Positions 15,017 to 25,687 of a stretch of DNA of 64,000 nucleotides are shown here, piece after piece; position 1 is the stretch's first letter; the number at the start of each line of letters is the position of its first letter. This stretch comes from Pseudodesulfovibrio sp. S3 (GTDB lineage Bacteria > Desulfobacterota > Desulfovibrionia > Desulfovibrionales > Desulfovibrionaceae), in assembly GCF_004025585.1 (NCBI RefSeq), contig NZ_QTZO01000007.1, forward strand, positions 62,001-126,000. Reading direction: 5' to 3'. The translations under genes were made by a program, and so were the position numbers. The notes beneath the pieces are model-generated. The model was not told the DNA's origin. It saw only the letters and a list, made by a program, of their open reading frames with translations, and made no database searches.

Positions 15017-16279
15017 CTACCCCAGATACGGGTTGAAGTAGCCGTACTCGATCCAGGGTAGGGCCTTCTTGAGTCTTTTCTTGAAGTTCATGAAGCCCAT
15101 GCTCGGGGAATGGCCGAAGGGGGCCATCAGTTTCAGGTACAGCTCGGGGTCGAGGTTGAGGTTCCTGAGCTGGACGAAATCGTAGCGGCAGGATTCGCCC
15201 AGTTCCACCAGGGCGTCGAACTCCTCTTCCGTGTCCGTGATGCCGGGGAAATAGAGTAGGTTCAGGGAGACGTGCATGCCCACGTCATGCGCCTTGGCGA
15301 TGGTTTCTCGGACATCGTCAAAGGAATAGTTTTTGGGGCGGTAGTACGCCTCATAGGGGCCTTTGCGGGCCGAGTTCAGGCTGACCCGGATGGAATTGAC
15401 TCCGGCGATCTTGAGCGCTGGGATGGCCTGGTGTCTGGACCCGTTGGTGTTGACGTTGACCGTGCCCGTGCCGCCCGTGGAGCGGTATTCCTTGATGGCG
15501 TCGCAGATCAGCTCTGCCTCAAGCAGCGGCTCGCCTTCGCACCCCTGACCAAAGGAGAAGATGGGACGGCGTTCCCGCGACTCGTGGCGGCGCATGACCT
15601 CCACGATCTCCTTGGCCGTTGGCCTGAACGCTATGCGGCATTGCGGGGACGGGAAGCCCGAGTCCTCGGGTTGGTGCGAGATGCAGCCCACGCATTCGGC
15701 GTTGCATGCCTGGGAGGTGGGCAGGGGGCACTCGAATCGGCCCAGGGCGAGATTCTTGGCCGCCGGGCAACCGTTGGTCAGGGCGCACCCTGCCAAATGG
15801 CTGATCAGCCGGTTGCCCGGCATTTCGGAAATGAGCTGGTGCGCACCTGCCTCGATGCGGTCGGGCGGGATGTGGTCGAATACCTGCCGCTTGTCCTCGT
15901 CCACCTTTTTGGCGCAGACCCAGAACTTGCCGTTCTCATAGCCGATGGCGGCGTAGGAGAGCAGGGGCAGGATCGGTGCGTCCTCGTCGGATTCGTAGGC
16001 GGCGATGCCGGTGACCGTATTTCCAGGACAGGCAAAGGCCGCCACGGCCAGTTCCTCCATGACCTCCACCTGGCCGCTTTCCTGGCTGTAGCCCATGGCG
16101 TGACGGCCGGGTAGCATGAAAAACTCGGATTCGGCGGGCAGGGGCATGATTTCGTCCGGCCTGGGCAGGCTGAATTCCTCACCCCTGCGGATCATGAGCA
16201 AGTACTCGGGATGGTCGAATATTTCGCCGTCAGGGCTGGCGAACAGCATACGCGGCTGCGGTTTCTTCTTTGATGGCAT
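15017..16279 (-). CDS. Radical SAM protein of unknown reaction
   Basis: This is a 420-residue protein. The [4Fe-4S] motif is QACNAECVGC (C192, C196, C199), and the radical SAM barrel follows with FSFGQGCEGEPLL (the GGE-like strand), VNVNTNGSRHQ and SIRVSLNSA. The first 185 residues form an unrecognised domain that ends with three further cysteines (C165, C171, C184) which may hold a second cluster or metal. It is monocistronic, opposite purM and upstream of rpsI. Its substrate cannot be inferred. Confidence 0.8.
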   Translation of the reverse strand: MPSKKKPQPRMLFASPDGEIFDHPEYLLMIRRGEEFSLPRPDEIMPLPAESEFFMLPGRHAMGYSQESGQVEVMEELAVAAFACPGNTVTGIAAYESDEDAPILPLLSYAAIGYENGKFWVCAKKVDEDKRQVFDHIPPDRIEAGAHQLISEMPGNRLISHLAGCALTNGCPAAKNLALGRFECPLPTSQACNAECVGCISHQPEDSGFPSPQCRIAFRPTAKEIVEVMRRHESRERRPIFSFGQGCEGEPLLEAELICDAIKEYRSTGGTGTVNVNTNGSRHQAIPALKIAGVNSIRVSLNSARKGPYEAYYRPKNYSFDDVRETIAKAHDVGMHVSLNLLYFPGITDTEEEFDALVELGESCRYDFVQLRNLNLDPELYLKLMAPFGHSPSMGFMNFKKRLKKALPWIEYGYFNPYLG

Positions 16280-16405
16280 AGTGGGGGCATCCTAATGGTA
16301 AAACCGCCCATTGGGCAAGAATTGATTCATGAATAACCGCGCCGACTCGGCCAAAGACCTTTTCGGCAGCCATTTTTCGACGTGTAAGCACATCCAAACG
16401 CGGAA

Positions 16406-16433
16406 AGGTCGGCACTCTTTCGAGTACCGACCT
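16406..16433 (-). terminator. Hairpin after rpsI
   Basis: A 12-bp stem (AGGTCGGTACTC / GAGTGCCGACCT on the minus strand, one G-U) with a 4-nt loop lies 27 nt past the rpsI stop; only a short T stretch follows. Confidence 0.6.
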
Positions 16434-16459
16434 GTGTCGTCTGTGTTCCGATTCTCGGC

Positions 16460-16849
16460 TTAACGCTTGGAGAACTGGAAGGATGCGCGGGCGCCGCGGA
16501 GACCGTACTTTTTGCGTTCCTTTTTACGAGCATCGCGGGTCATGAGACCGGCGGGCTTCAGGATGGCGCGAAGGTCCGGATCGATCACGCACAGGGCGCG
16601 GGAAATGCCGTGGCGCAGTGCTTCGGCCTGGCCGGATACGCCGCCGCCGGAGCAGGTGGCCTTGATGTCGAAACGATCGAGCATCTTGACCAGCTTCAGG
16701 GGCTGCTGCACGACCATCTGCAGGGTCTTGCGGGGGAAGTAGTCCTCGAAGGGACGACCGTTAACGGTGATCTGCCCGGTACCTGCGTAGAGGCGGGTAC
16801 GGGAGATGGCGTTCTTTCTTTTACCAGTGCTGTAAGTGAAATCGCTCAT
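16460..16849 (-). CDS. rpsI: 30S ribosomal protein S9
   Basis: This 129-residue protein has the S9 hallmarks: TGKRKNAISRTRLYAGTG (core KRKNAISR), NGRPFEDYF, GGGVSGQAEALRHGISRAL, and the conserved C-terminus ending QFSKR. The C-terminal Lys-Arg contacts tRNA in the P site. It follows rplM by 12 nt, the usual L13-S9 operon. Confidence 0.98.
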   Translation of the reverse strand: MSDFTYSTGKRKNAISRTRLYAGTGQITVNGRPFEDYFPRKTLQMVVQQPLKLVKMLDRFDIKATCSGGGVSGQAEALRHGISRALCVIDPDLRAILKPAGLMTRDARKKERKKYGLRGARASFQFSKR

Positions 16850-16861
16850 GATAATCCCCGA

Positions 16862-17290
16862 TTAGAATTCCAGAGTTTTGGGTGCCTGGGCGGCGTGCGG
16901 ATGCTCGGAACCGGCGTAGACCTTCAGCTTCTTGAGCTGCTGGGCGGCCAGGCGGTTTTTGGGCAGCATGCCTTTGACGGCGGCGGTAATGACGTTCTCA
17001 GGCTTGATCTCCAACATCTGGCGAAGGGTCTTTTCCTTCAAACCGCCGGGATGGTTGGTGTGCTTGTAGTACATCTTCTTGTCGAGCTTCTGGCCGGTCA
17101 CCTTGATCTTGTCGGCATTGATGACAATGATGAAGTCGCCCATGTCCATATGGGGGGCGAATTCAGGCTTGTGCTTGCCGCGCAGACGAGTGGTGATCTC
17201 GGTGGCCAGACGGCCCAGGATCTTGTCCGTGGCGTCGACGACAAACCATTCGCGGCTGGCGTCTTCCGGCTTCGGGCTATATGTATTCAT
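16862..17290 (-). CDS. rplM: 50S ribosomal protein L13
   Basis: This 142-residue protein begins [20 protein letters not shown] and has [49 protein letters not shown] and a conserved [12 protein letters not shown]. The ATG at 17290 is preferred over an upstream one at 17335 because AAGGAG lies 7 nt before it and the family starts here. It is first gene of the rplM-rpsI pair. Confidence 0.97.
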   Translation of the reverse strand: MNTYSPKPEDASREWFVVDATDKILGRLATEITTRLRGKHKPEFAPHMDMGDFIIVINADKIKVTGQKLDKKMYYKHTNHPGGLKEKTLRQMLEIKPENVITAAVKGMLPKNRLAAQQLKKLKVYAGSEHPHAAQAPKTLEF

Positions 17291-17656
17291 AAAAATGCTC
17301 CTTGCAAAATCTGAGAAGGGGACATTTACGGGCATCTCGCCCGGCTGTCAACCCATTTCATCTACATATGTTGAGGTCCGCGATCAGACCGCCTGGCAAG
17401 GAAGGACAGGGTGTAACGGGGGGTGTCCTTCAAAGTCGGTGGTTCAGACCGGGAAAAGGTACTTACATGAAACGGACAAGGTCCACAAGCATTTTGTGCG
17501 TACTCCCTGCGTCGGGGAAGCCGCAAACAAGTGCTTTGCATGCGGTGAGGAGCGTGGTAGTGCGGAGCCTCGTACAGGTTGAATTGTATGTACATGTCGT
17601 TGTCCTCTTGCCCTGAAAACAGACAGAATATTCATCGGATTTGAGATAAAAGCGTA
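17291..17656. other. Intergenic region between rplM and an MFS gene
   Basis: These 366 nt contain the rplM upstream region and the MFS upstream region. A plus-strand frame ending at 17582 contains a coding-like stretch VGEAANKCFACGEERG with a Cys-x-x-Cys, but it has no ATG and no ribosome site, so no gene is called. Confidence 0.4.
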
Positions 17657-18844
17657 ATGAATACCAACTCGGCCACCGTGCTGTTTTTTCTCTCTGTTTC
17701 CGTAGGGGTGGCCATGGTCGGCCTCGGCATTATCTGGCCGATAATGCCGGTCTACGCCGCTGAAATGGGTGTCGGGGGATTTCTTGTCGGTCTGATCATC
17801 GCCAGCTTCAACATCTCCCGTACGGTGTGCTCTCCCTTTGTCGGGCGGTTTTCCGACAGAATGGGGCGAAAACATTTCATCCTTTTCGGGCTTGCCCTCT
17901 ATGCCGTCGTATCCTGCGCCTATGTGTTGGCCGACAACGTGCAGGGGCTGATCCTTGTCCGCCTGGCGCACGGTTTCGCTTCGTTGCTGGTCGTGCCCAT
18001 TGCCATGGCCCTGGCTGCGGACATTGCACCCAAGGGCCAGCTTGGCTCCTATATGGGTACCTTGAATATGGCGGCCATGATCGGGCTTGGCGTGGGACCG
18101 TCCCTGGGGGGCTTGATCCATGAGCATCTGGGCATGAACGCGGCCTTCTACAGCCTGGGCGTGCTCTCAGTGGCCACAGCCATTTTCGTTGCGCTGTTTG
18201 TTCCTTCGGATGAGGAGAGCGGTGGCGTTATCCGCAAGCAGGGTACGGCTTCCTTTGTCCAGATATTGAAGAACAAGACGGCATTCGCCATTGTTTTGAT
18301 GCGTTTTTTCTGCGCTTCGGGGCAGGGGGCGGTGTATTCTTTCCTGCCCATCTACGCCTTGCAGGTCGGCATGTCCGGGTCGCAGTTCGGCGTCATCCTG
18401 TCGGCCAACGTGTTTCTCATCGCCATGATGCAGCGGCCCGTGGGCAGGCTGGCGGATCGGACAAATCCCAAGATCGTGGTCATACTGGGCATGTTGGGCG
18501 TTACCATGGCGGTCTTCAGCATGCCCTTCAGTGCCGCCTTTTATCCGATCCTGGGCCTGAATATCCTCATGGGATTTTCCACTGGACTCATCTTGCCGGG
18601 CAGCCTGGTCATCACCGGGTATCTCGGGAAGGACATGGGCATGGCCTCGCTCATGAGCGTGACAGACGCGGCATACAGTTTGGGCATGATCGTTTCGCCC
18701 ATCCTGTCCGGGATCATTTTTGACGCATGGGGAATAGCCTCGGTGTTCACTGTCGGAGCCGGGCTGATCGGCGTGGGCTGCGCCGTGGTAATGGTCCTGC
18801 TCCGGAACTATCAGCCTCCGCACGAAGACATGAACGTGGCGTGA
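17657..18844 (+). CDS. MFS transporter (DHA1-like)
   Basis: This 395-residue protein has 12 predicted helices. Loop 2-3 has the MFS signature GRFSDRMGRKHFI, helix 4 has RLAHGFASLLVVPIAMALAAD (R and G conserved), and helix 5 has GLGVGPSLGGLI, the antiporter C motif. The second half repeats the A motif as RPVGRLADRTNPK. This indicates proton-coupled drug or metabolite efflux. The substrate is unknown. It is monocistronic, ending at a shared terminator. Confidence 0.85.
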   Translation: MNTNSATVLFFLSVSVGVAMVGLGIIWPIMPVYAAEMGVGGFLVGLIIASFNISRTVCSPFVGRFSDRMGRKHFILFGLALYAVVSCAYVLADNVQGLILVRLAHGFASLLVVPIAMALAADIAPKGQLGSYMGTLNMAAMIGLGVGPSLGGLIHEHLGMNAAFYSLGVLSVATAIFVALFVPSDEESGGVIRKQGTASFVQILKNKTAFAIVLMRFFCASGQGAVYSFLPIYALQVGMSGSQFGVILSANVFLIAMMQRPVGRLADRTNPKIVVILGMLGVTMAVFSMPFSAAFYPILGLNILMGFSTGLILPGSLVITGYLGKDMGMASLMSVTDAAYSLGMIVSPILSGIIFDAWGIASVFTVGAGLIGVGCAVVMVLLRNYQPPHEDMNVA

Positions 18845-18872
18845 CGAGAGCGCCTCTTCCTTCGGCAATATT

Positions 18873-18906
18873 AAAGCCCCCCGCGCCAAAGGGTGCAGGG
18901 GGCTTT
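18873..18906. terminator. Bidirectional terminator between MFS gene and alaS
   Basis: AAAGCCCCCCGCGCC pairs with GGGTGCAGGGGGCTTT around a 3-nt loop; A and T runs flank it on both sides. Confidence 0.85.
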
Positions 18907-18928
18907 TGATATTCTGGGAATTGTGGGC

Positions 18929-21580
18929 TTAGCCTGCGATCAGTTCCTTCAGCTTGACCAGGGCGCCGGGGATGCCGGATGCATCCGTGCCGCCTGCGCG
19001 GGCCATGTCCGGTCGGCCGCCGCCGCCACCGCCCACTTCTCCGGCCACGGGCTTGATCAGTTCGCCCGCCTTGAACCGGCCATGGAGGTCTTTGGTCACG
19101 GCCAGGGCCACGGAGACCTTGCCGTCTTCATGGGATGCGATCAGGCAGATGATGCCGGAGTCGATCTTGGAACGCAGGGCGTCCATCTGCTCCAGCATGA
19201 CGTCCATGTTCGGGGCTTCCAGCTCCAGGGCCAGCACCTTGACGCCGTTAATCTCTTCGACCTCGCTCATCATGTCGCGGCCTGCGCCCGATGCCAGTTT
19301 GGCCTGGAGGGATTTCATCTCCTTGGCCATGTCCTTGACCTGCTGCTGAAGGTCTTTGACCTTTTTGGGCAGGTCCGCGGGCTGGGCCTTGAGCAGGGCT
19401 CCGGCCTCGGCTGCGGCCGTGCGACGCTCGTTGAGGTAGGCCACGGCGTTATGCCCGGTGGCGGCCTCGATGCGACGGATGCCAGCGGCCACGCCCGCTT
19501 CACTGGTGATGACGAACGACCCGGCAATGCCGGTATTGTCCAGATGCGTGCCGCCGCAGAATTCCATGGACACGCCCGGGACTTCTATGACGGACACGGT
19601 GTCGCCGTATTTTTCGCCGAACAGGGCCGTGGCGCCCTTGGCCTGGGCCTGTTCGATGGACATGACGTTGCGTTCCACCGGGATGGCGTCGAAAATGTTC
19701 CGGTTCACGATGGCCTCGACCGCATTGATCTCATCGGCGGACAGGCCCTTGATGTGGGTGAAGTCGAAGCGCAGCCGATCCGGGCCGACCAGGGAGCCCG
19801 CCTGCTTGGCGTGGTCGCCCAGCACCTGCTGCAACGCGGCGTGGAGCAGGTGGGTGACCGTGTGGTTGCGCTGGGTGGCCAGACGCTGGGTCCGGTCCAC
19901 GTTCAGGAACGCGGAGTCGCCCGCCTTCAGTTCGCCGCCCGTGACCACCACCTTGTGGGCGGTGAGTTTCTGGGACGGTTTGACCGAGTCCAGGACGTCC
20001 GCCGTACCGTTCTGCGCGACAATGGCGCCGGTGTCGCCCACCTGGCCGCCGGATTCGCCGTAGAACGGCGTGACCGTGGCTACCAGCCAGCCTGAATCGC
20101 CTTCGGAAAGGGCGTCCACGACCCGGCCTTCGGGAGTGAGCACGTAGGCTATCTCGGATTGGTCGGCCATGGTCTCGTAGCCGGAAAACTCGGAGGTGAC
20201 GTCCTGTTCGAGCAGGGTCTGGAAGATGGAGGCCACGTCCTTTTCACCGGACCCTTTCCAGGCCGCCTTGGACCGCTTTTTCTGTTCCTGCATGAACCTG
20301 TCGAATTCGACTTCGTCCACACCCATGCCGTGCTGTTCGGCCACATCGCGCACGATGTCGATGGGGAAACCGTAGGTGTCGTAGAGCTTGAAGGTCGTCT
20401 CGCCGGGAACAACGGCGATCTTGGCCTTTTTCAGTTCGGCCAGTTCGGTTTCGAGCATTTCAAGGCCCTTGTCCAGGGTCTTGGCAAAGCCCTCTTCCTC
20501 GCCCCTGACCACCTCGATCATGAAATCGCGGGTCTCTTTCAACTCGGCGTAGTGGCCGCCCATGTCGTCCACGACCTTGGAGGCCGTCTTCCAGAGGAAG
20601 GAGCCTTCAAGCCCCATGAGCTTGCCGAAGCGGTATGCGCGACGGATCAGGCGGCGCAGGATGTAGCCCCGGCCCTCGTTGGAGGGGAGCACCTGGTCCG
20701 GGATGAGGAAGGCGATGGCGCGGGAGTGGTCGGCAATGACCTGGAGCGCGGTGTCGCTCTCAAGGCCTTCGGGACCGGGCTGGCGGTATTTCACACCCGC
20801 AAGATCGGCGGTGAACTGGATGATGCTTTGAAACAGATCGGTCTCGTAGTTGGAGGCCACGCCCTGGACCACGGCGGCGATGCGTTCAAGGCCCATGCCT
20901 GTGTCGATGCTCGGCCTGGGCAGATCGGTGCGTGTGCCGTCCTCGGCCTGGTCATACTGCATGAACACGAGGTTCCAGATTTCCAGGTAGCGGTCGCAGT
21001 CGCATTTGCCGATGCCGCAGTCGGGACCGCAGCCGACGTGTTCGCCCTGGTCGAAGTGGACCTCGGAGCAGGGGCCGCAGGGGCCGGTGTCGCCCATGGA
21101 CCAGAAATTGTCCTTTTCGCCCAGGCGGTAGATGCGTTCGACAGGGACTCCGGCCACCTTCTGCCACAGCTCTCCGGCCTCGTCGTCATCATTATATATG
21201 GTGATATACAGCCGTTCCTTGTCGAGCTTGAGTTCCTCGGTCAGGAATTCCCAGCAGAATCTGATGGCGTCTTCCTTGAAATAGTCGCCGAAGGAGAAGT
21301 TTCCGAGCATCTCGAAAAAGGTGTGATGGCGGGCGGTGCGGCCCACGTTTTCCAGGTCGTTGTGCTTGCCGCCCACGCGCAGGCATTTCTGGCTGGTGGT
21401 GGCCCGGACGTAATCGCGCTTTTCCTGGCCCAGGAAAAGCTTCTTGAACTGGACCATACCTGCGTTGGTGAAGAGCAGGGTGGGGTCGTCCTTGGGGGTC
21501 AGCGGCGAGGACTCCACAATGGTGTGGGAATTTCTCCGGAAATATTCAAGGAACCGTTGACGGATTTCGTTGGCTTTCAT
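18929..21580 (-). CDS. alaS: Alanyl-tRNA synthetase
   Basis: This 883-residue enzyme is full length. The catalytic domain starts [20 protein letters not shown] and has [12 protein letters not shown] and [19 protein letters not shown]. The editing domain has its zinc ligands in [12 protein letters not shown] and [10 protein letters not shown]. The C-terminal part has a coiled coil followed by a DHHA1 domain with [15 protein letters not shown]. It charges tRNA-Ala and clears mischarged Ser/Gly. The ATG at 21580 (with GGAGAA upstream) replaces a longer frame beginning at 21700 that would cross the recA terminator. Confidence 0.98.
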   Translation of the reverse strand: MKANEIRQRFLEYFRRNSHTIVESSPLTPKDDPTLLFTNAGMVQFKKLFLGQEKRDYVRATTSQKCLRVGGKHNDLENVGRTARHHTFFEMLGNFSFGDYFKEDAIRFCWEFLTEELKLDKERLYITIYNDDDEAGELWQKVAGVPVERIYRLGEKDNFWSMGDTGPCGPCSEVHFDQGEHVGCGPDCGIGKCDCDRYLEIWNLVFMQYDQAEDGTRTDLPRPSIDTGMGLERIAAVVQGVASNYETDLFQSIIQFTADLAGVKYRQPGPEGLESDTALQVIADHSRAIAFLIPDQVLPSNEGRGYILRRLIRRAYRFGKLMGLEGSFLWKTASKVVDDMGGHYAELKETRDFMIEVVRGEEEGFAKTLDKGLEMLETELAELKKAKIAVVPGETTFKLYDTYGFPIDIVRDVAEQHGMGVDEVEFDRFMQEQKKRSKAAWKGSGEKDVASIFQTLLEQDVTSEFSGYETMADQSEIAYVLTPEGRVVDALSEGDSGWLVATVTPFYGESGGQVGDTGAIVAQNGTADVLDSVKPSQKLTAHKVVVTGGELKAGDSAFLNVDRTQRLATQRNHTVTHLLHAALQQVLGDHAKQAGSLVGPDRLRFDFTHIKGLSADEINAVEAIVNRNIFDAIPVERNVMSIEQAQAKGATALFGEKYGDTVSVIEVPGVSMEFCGGTHLDNTGIAGSFVITSEAGVAAGIRRIEAATGHNAVAYLNERRTAAAEAGALLKAQPADLPKKVKDLQQQVKDMAKEMKSLQAKLASGAGRDMMSEVEEINGVKVLALELEAPNMDVMLEQMDALRSKIDSGIICLIASHEDGKVSVALAVTKDLHGRFKAGELIKPVAGEVGGGGGGRPDMARAGGTDASGIPGALVKLKELIAG

Positions 21581-21616
21581 CGTGCAATGTTCTCCAAAGG
21601 AAGTGATCTCCGAATA

Positions 21617-21649
21617 AAAACGCCCCGGACGCATGGCACGGGGCGTTTT
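21617..21649 (-). terminator. Terminator of recA
   Basis: AAAACGCCCCG and CGGGGCGTTTT form an 11-bp stem with an 11-nt loop; it lies just after the recA stop and before alaS on the same strand. Confidence 0.8.
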
Positions 21650-21668
21650 CGTCGGGCTTAAAAATACT

Positions 21669-22718
<1,050 letters not shown>

Positions 22719-22877
22719 ATGGTCATCCTCCGGGATTTACGGGCGGCAACAAATGAGCAACACGTTTGGATACCAGATACGTCTGTCGTGGGCAACACTC
22801 ATCTATAAGGGGAAAATGGTTTGAATGTGCAGTGGCTTGCTCGTATCTGGTCGGCATGGCGGCGTGGAAGACGGGTA

Positions 22878-22908
22878 CCGACGGCATGGAATCATCCCAT
22901 GCCGTCGG
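22878..22908 (-). terminator. Terminator after the third hemerythrin gene
   Basis: A perfect 12-bp inverted repeat (CCGACGGCATGG / CCATGCCGTCGG) with a 7-nt loop lies 15 nt past the stop. Confidence 0.75.
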
Positions 22909-22922
22909 GGCCTTGCAGCCGG

Positions 22923-23390
22923 TTATTCCTGCGGCGGGACGTCACCGTTATCGTTTTGGGATTTGTTGGTTTTCGTGGCTTCATCTTCGGCTTCCCGTTC
23001 GTGGATGAACTTGGCCAGATTGCGGTCGAAGGTGAGGATGTGCGTGATAAGCCAGTCCTTGACGAACTCCCGGATGGTTTGTGGCGAAAGGTCGTTTCGC
23101 AGGTAGAGTTCGCGTTGGAACTGTTTCACTTCATTCTTGAGCCGTATGTGTTCCTGCTCATGTTCTGCCCGCTCTGGAAAGGACATATCCTCCATGAGTT
23201 CTTCTTCGTACCGAAAGTGAAACACCGTGTACTCGCGGAGTTTGTTTATGACCGTGTCTATGTACTCCCTGCCGTCGTTGCGCTTCATGGCATCCAGGGT
23301 CATAACGGCGATGCGAATGAGCTCCTTGTGCTGCTGGTCGATCAAGGGAACACCTACGCTGAGTTCGTCACTCCACTGCAATGGGGTCAT
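22923..23390 (-). CDS. Bacteriohemerythrin with C-terminal tail
   Basis: This is a 155-residue protein. Ligands are IDQQHKEL, FHFRYEEELM, HEQEH and HILTFD. A polar, charged tail of about 25 residues (after FIHERE) is extra and probably disordered. The ATG at 23390 follows AGGAGA; a longer frame to 23459 is unlikely. The start MTPLQWSDELSVGVPLID is typical. Likely O2/NO binding. It is monocistronic. Confidence 0.92.
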   Translation of the reverse strand: MTPLQWSDELSVGVPLIDQQHKELIRIAVMTLDAMKRNDGREYIDTVINKLREYTVFHFRYEEELMEDMSFPERAEHEQEHIRLKNEVKQFQRELYLRNDLSPQTIREFVKDWLITHILTFDRNLAKFIHEREAEDEATKTNKSQNDNGDVPPQE

Positions 23391-23539
23391 GGTCTCTCCT
23401 GATTGTCGGCTTTCAAAACGGTATGTACCATAATACCACACTCTTCGGACTTTGTTCAATGGCTGAGGTCGAGACAGCCCGAGCTCGGACTTCCCATACT
23501 GTATGCCATCGGTTCCGATCCCGCTTGATGGCCCCGCTC

Positions 23540-23697
23540 AAGGCGGGAAGCATACAATGGATGCACTCACGCTTCTGGATGGCGGTTCGGATTCCATTTT
23601 GGGGGAGTGGTGCGGAGTGGAAGTCCTTGCGGAGGATATCCGGCAACACTGCCGGGGAAATGGTGCCGGAAAGTCAGGATTGGGGAAGATGAATTGA
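23540..23697 (+). pseudogene. Relict of a PP-loop thiolase gene (decayed duplicate of the gene at 24581)
   Basis: The DNA aligns to the 5' part of the intact gene 1 kb downstream. The start ATG reads AAG (23540), one base is lost nearby, and then MDALTLLDGGSDSIL matches YDALALLSGGLDSIL. About 31 codons are missing, after which CGVEVLAEDIRQ matches YGVEVVEVDIRE, ending in a stop at 23695-23697. The ATP-binding SGGxDS has become DGGSDS. Loss of start, frame change, internal deletion and a degraded P-loop all point to a dead paralogue fragment. The remaining DNA from 23391 to 23729 holds no gene. Confidence 0.7.
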
Positions 23698-23729
23698 CCG
23701 GATGTCTGCATTCACATATAGAATAAAGT

Positions 23730-24524
23730 ATGAATTTTATGAAGCAAGGACGAATGCTGCCGCTCGTGAGGGGGCGGGCCGCAAAAGCGGTGGTATTGGC
23801 CGTTATCGCTGTCTGGCTTTTCGTTGTGCCGGCCAGGGCTCAGGGACAGGTTCTTGAGGTGGCGGCGTGGAGCCATCCACCCTATGCGTACGTCGGCGAT
23901 TCGGGCAAGTGGCAGGGCCAGGCCGTTGAGGCCGTCGAAAAGGTGCTCGTCTCCATGGGGTATGCGCCCAGATTCGTTGCCCTGCCGTTCAAGCGCTGCC
24001 TGGCGAGCATGCGGCATGGAGACTTATCGATTATGCTTCCCTGCGCCATCAGCGAGGAGCGGTCCAGGTACATGCAGTTTTCCGATCCGGTCTATCGCAT
24101 TTCCACCGTGCTTTGGAAAAAAGGCAGCAACATGGAAAACTGCTGGCAGGACTACGACGATCTTGCCGGACTTCGGATCGGGGTCGGCCTGGGGTATTCC
24201 TATGGGGCGAATTGGGACGAGGCCGTGGCAACCGGGATTTTTGTTCTCGAATTCGCAGTGGGCAAAAGTCCCATATTGAACCATTTCCAGATGGCGGCCG
24301 AGGGGCGCATCGACATGTTCATCAGCGACTTGAAGGTGGGCTATTATCTCAAGGCGAAGCATGCGCCCCGATTTGACGATATTTATCCCTGCCCCAAGAA
24401 AATAGGTAAGGACCGGGCCTTTGGTACGCCCATATCCCGCAAGTATTTCGAAAACCACGGGCTGTCCCCGGATGCATTCATTGACCGCTTCAATGCGATC
24501 CTGAAAGAGTCGGGTGTCCGGTAG
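23730..24524 (+). CDS. Periplasmic solute-binding protein, family 3 (orphan)
   Basis: This 264-residue protein has a long signal peptide (basic N-terminus, helix AVVLAVIAVWLFVVPARA, cleavage near residue 38). The mature protein starts VLEVAAWSHPPYAYVGDSG and has FVALPFKRCLASMRHGDL, PCAISEERSRYMQFSDPVY and GLRIGVGLGYSYG, the pattern of amino-acid-type SBP_bac_3 domains. No permease or ATPase is adjacent. Such orphan binding proteins may feed distant transporters or act as sensors. The ligand is unknown. Confidence 0.75.
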   Translation: MNFMKQGRMLPLVRGRAAKAVVLAVIAVWLFVVPARAQGQVLEVAAWSHPPYAYVGDSGKWQGQAVEAVEKVLVSMGYAPRFVALPFKRCLASMRHGDLSIMLPCAISEERSRYMQFSDPVYRISTVLWKKGSNMENCWQDYDDLAGLRIGVGLGYSYGANWDEAVATGIFVLEFAVGKSPILNHFQMAAEGRIDMFISDLKVGYYLKAKHAPRFDDIYPCPKKIGKDRAFGTPISRKYFENHGLSPDAFIDRFNAILKESGVR

Positions 24525-24580
24525 TCCGCCCCAGTCATAAGGCTTGCCCTCGGACCTGATCTCACATATTGGTCCCTCCC

Positions 24581-25651
24581 ATGGCGGAAAGAAAACACTA
24601 CGACGCACTCGCGCTTTTATCCGGCGGCCTGGATTCCATCCTGGCCATGCGGACCATCATGGACCAGGGATTGACAGTTCTGGGCCTGCACTTTGTCACG
24701 CCCTTTTTCGGCAAGCCGGAACTGATTCCGTTCTGGCGGGATCACTACGGGGTGGAAGTGGTGGAGGTGGACATCCGGGAAAAGTATGTGAACATGATGC
24801 TGGACGGCCCGTCCCAGGGCTTCGGCAAGTGGCTCAACCCGTGCATCGACTGCAAGATCATCATGCTTGAACATGCCCAGTCCATGCTTGCGGAATGCGG
24901 CGCGAAGTTCCTTGTCTCCGGCGAAGTGGTGGGCCAGCGTCCCATGAGCCAGCGGCCCGATGCCCTCAACCTCATCACCAAGCGGGCGCAGGTGCGCGAC
25001 GTGCTGTTGCGCCCCCTGAGCGCGAAAAATCTCAATCCCACGCCCATGGAGGAGTCCGGTCTGGTGGACCGGGACAAGCTCCATGCCCTGGCCGGACGCG
25101 GTCGCAAACCGCAGTATGAGCTGGCCGCCCACTACGGATTCACTGAAATCCCCACTCCGGCGGGCGGTTGCTGTCTGACCGAGGCCACTGGCGCGGCGCG
25201 GTTCGTCAAGCTGCTGACCCATCGTGACCGCCCGTCTCCCGGTGATTTTTCCCTGGCCCGCGCAGGACGGCAGTACTGGGCCGACAGCCATTGGCTGACC
25301 TTTGGCCGGACTGCCGAGGACAACGACCTGATCGCGGCCTGCGTGGAGCCGACCGACTACGTGTTCAAGCTGGTGGATTATCCAGGCCCCCTGGCCGTGG
25401 GCCGTCCCGTGGAAGGCGACTGGCCGCCCGAGGCTGTACTGGATGCGGCCGCCCTGATCAGTTCCTACTCGGGCAAGGCGCGCAGACATTTTGAATCCAC
25501 GGGTGCGAAAGTCCGGGTGGCTGTCCGCAGGCATGGTTCCACAGAGACCGTGGAGGTGGCCCCTTTTCGCGAGACCAATCTTTCCTGGGCCGAGCCCAAG
25601 CCCGAAATCGTCAAGGTTTGGAAGAAAGAACGGACCGAAACCGGGGCATAG
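24581..25651 (+). CDS. PP-loop ATPase of the tRNA-thiolation type
   Basis: This 356-residue protein starts MAERKHYDALALLSGGLDS; SGGLDS (residues 14-19) is the pyrophosphatase loop that adenylates a tRNA base. Cys pairs in NPCIDCK and PAGGCCLTE, and a conserved SGEVVGQRPMSQRP / LLRPLSAKNL block, place it with MnmA/ThiI/TtuA-like thiouridylases, possibly using a Fe-S cluster. A separate C-terminal domain of about 100 residues follows. These proteins are often named tRNA 2-thiouridylate methyltransferase, which is probably wrong. The exact tRNA position is uncertain. ATG at 24581 is chosen; a TTG at 24569 is the alternative. A decayed copy lies upstream. Confidence 0.75.
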   Translation: MAERKHYDALALLSGGLDSILAMRTIMDQGLTVLGLHFVTPFFGKPELIPFWRDHYGVEVVEVDIREKYVNMMLDGPSQGFGKWLNPCIDCKIIMLEHAQSMLAECGAKFLVSGEVVGQRPMSQRPDALNLITKRAQVRDVLLRPLSAKNLNPTPMEESGLVDRDKLHALAGRGRKPQYELAAHYGFTEIPTPAGGCCLTEATGAARFVKLLTHRDRPSPGDFSLARAGRQYWADSHWLTFGRTAEDNDLIAACVEPTDYVFKLVDYPGPLAVGRPVEGDWPPEAVLDAAALISSYSGKARRHFESTGAKVRVAVRRHGSTETVEVAPFRETNLSWAEPKPEIVKVWKKERTETGA

Positions 25652-25687
25652 GTTGCACCTGTCCCGCCCATCACATAAGGTATACCA

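Noticed and set aside
18929-21661. Long plus-strand frames opposite alaS (up to 500 codons)
   Set aside because: They are antisense shadows caused by the GC-rich codon use of alaS; none has a ribosome site or recognisable domain.
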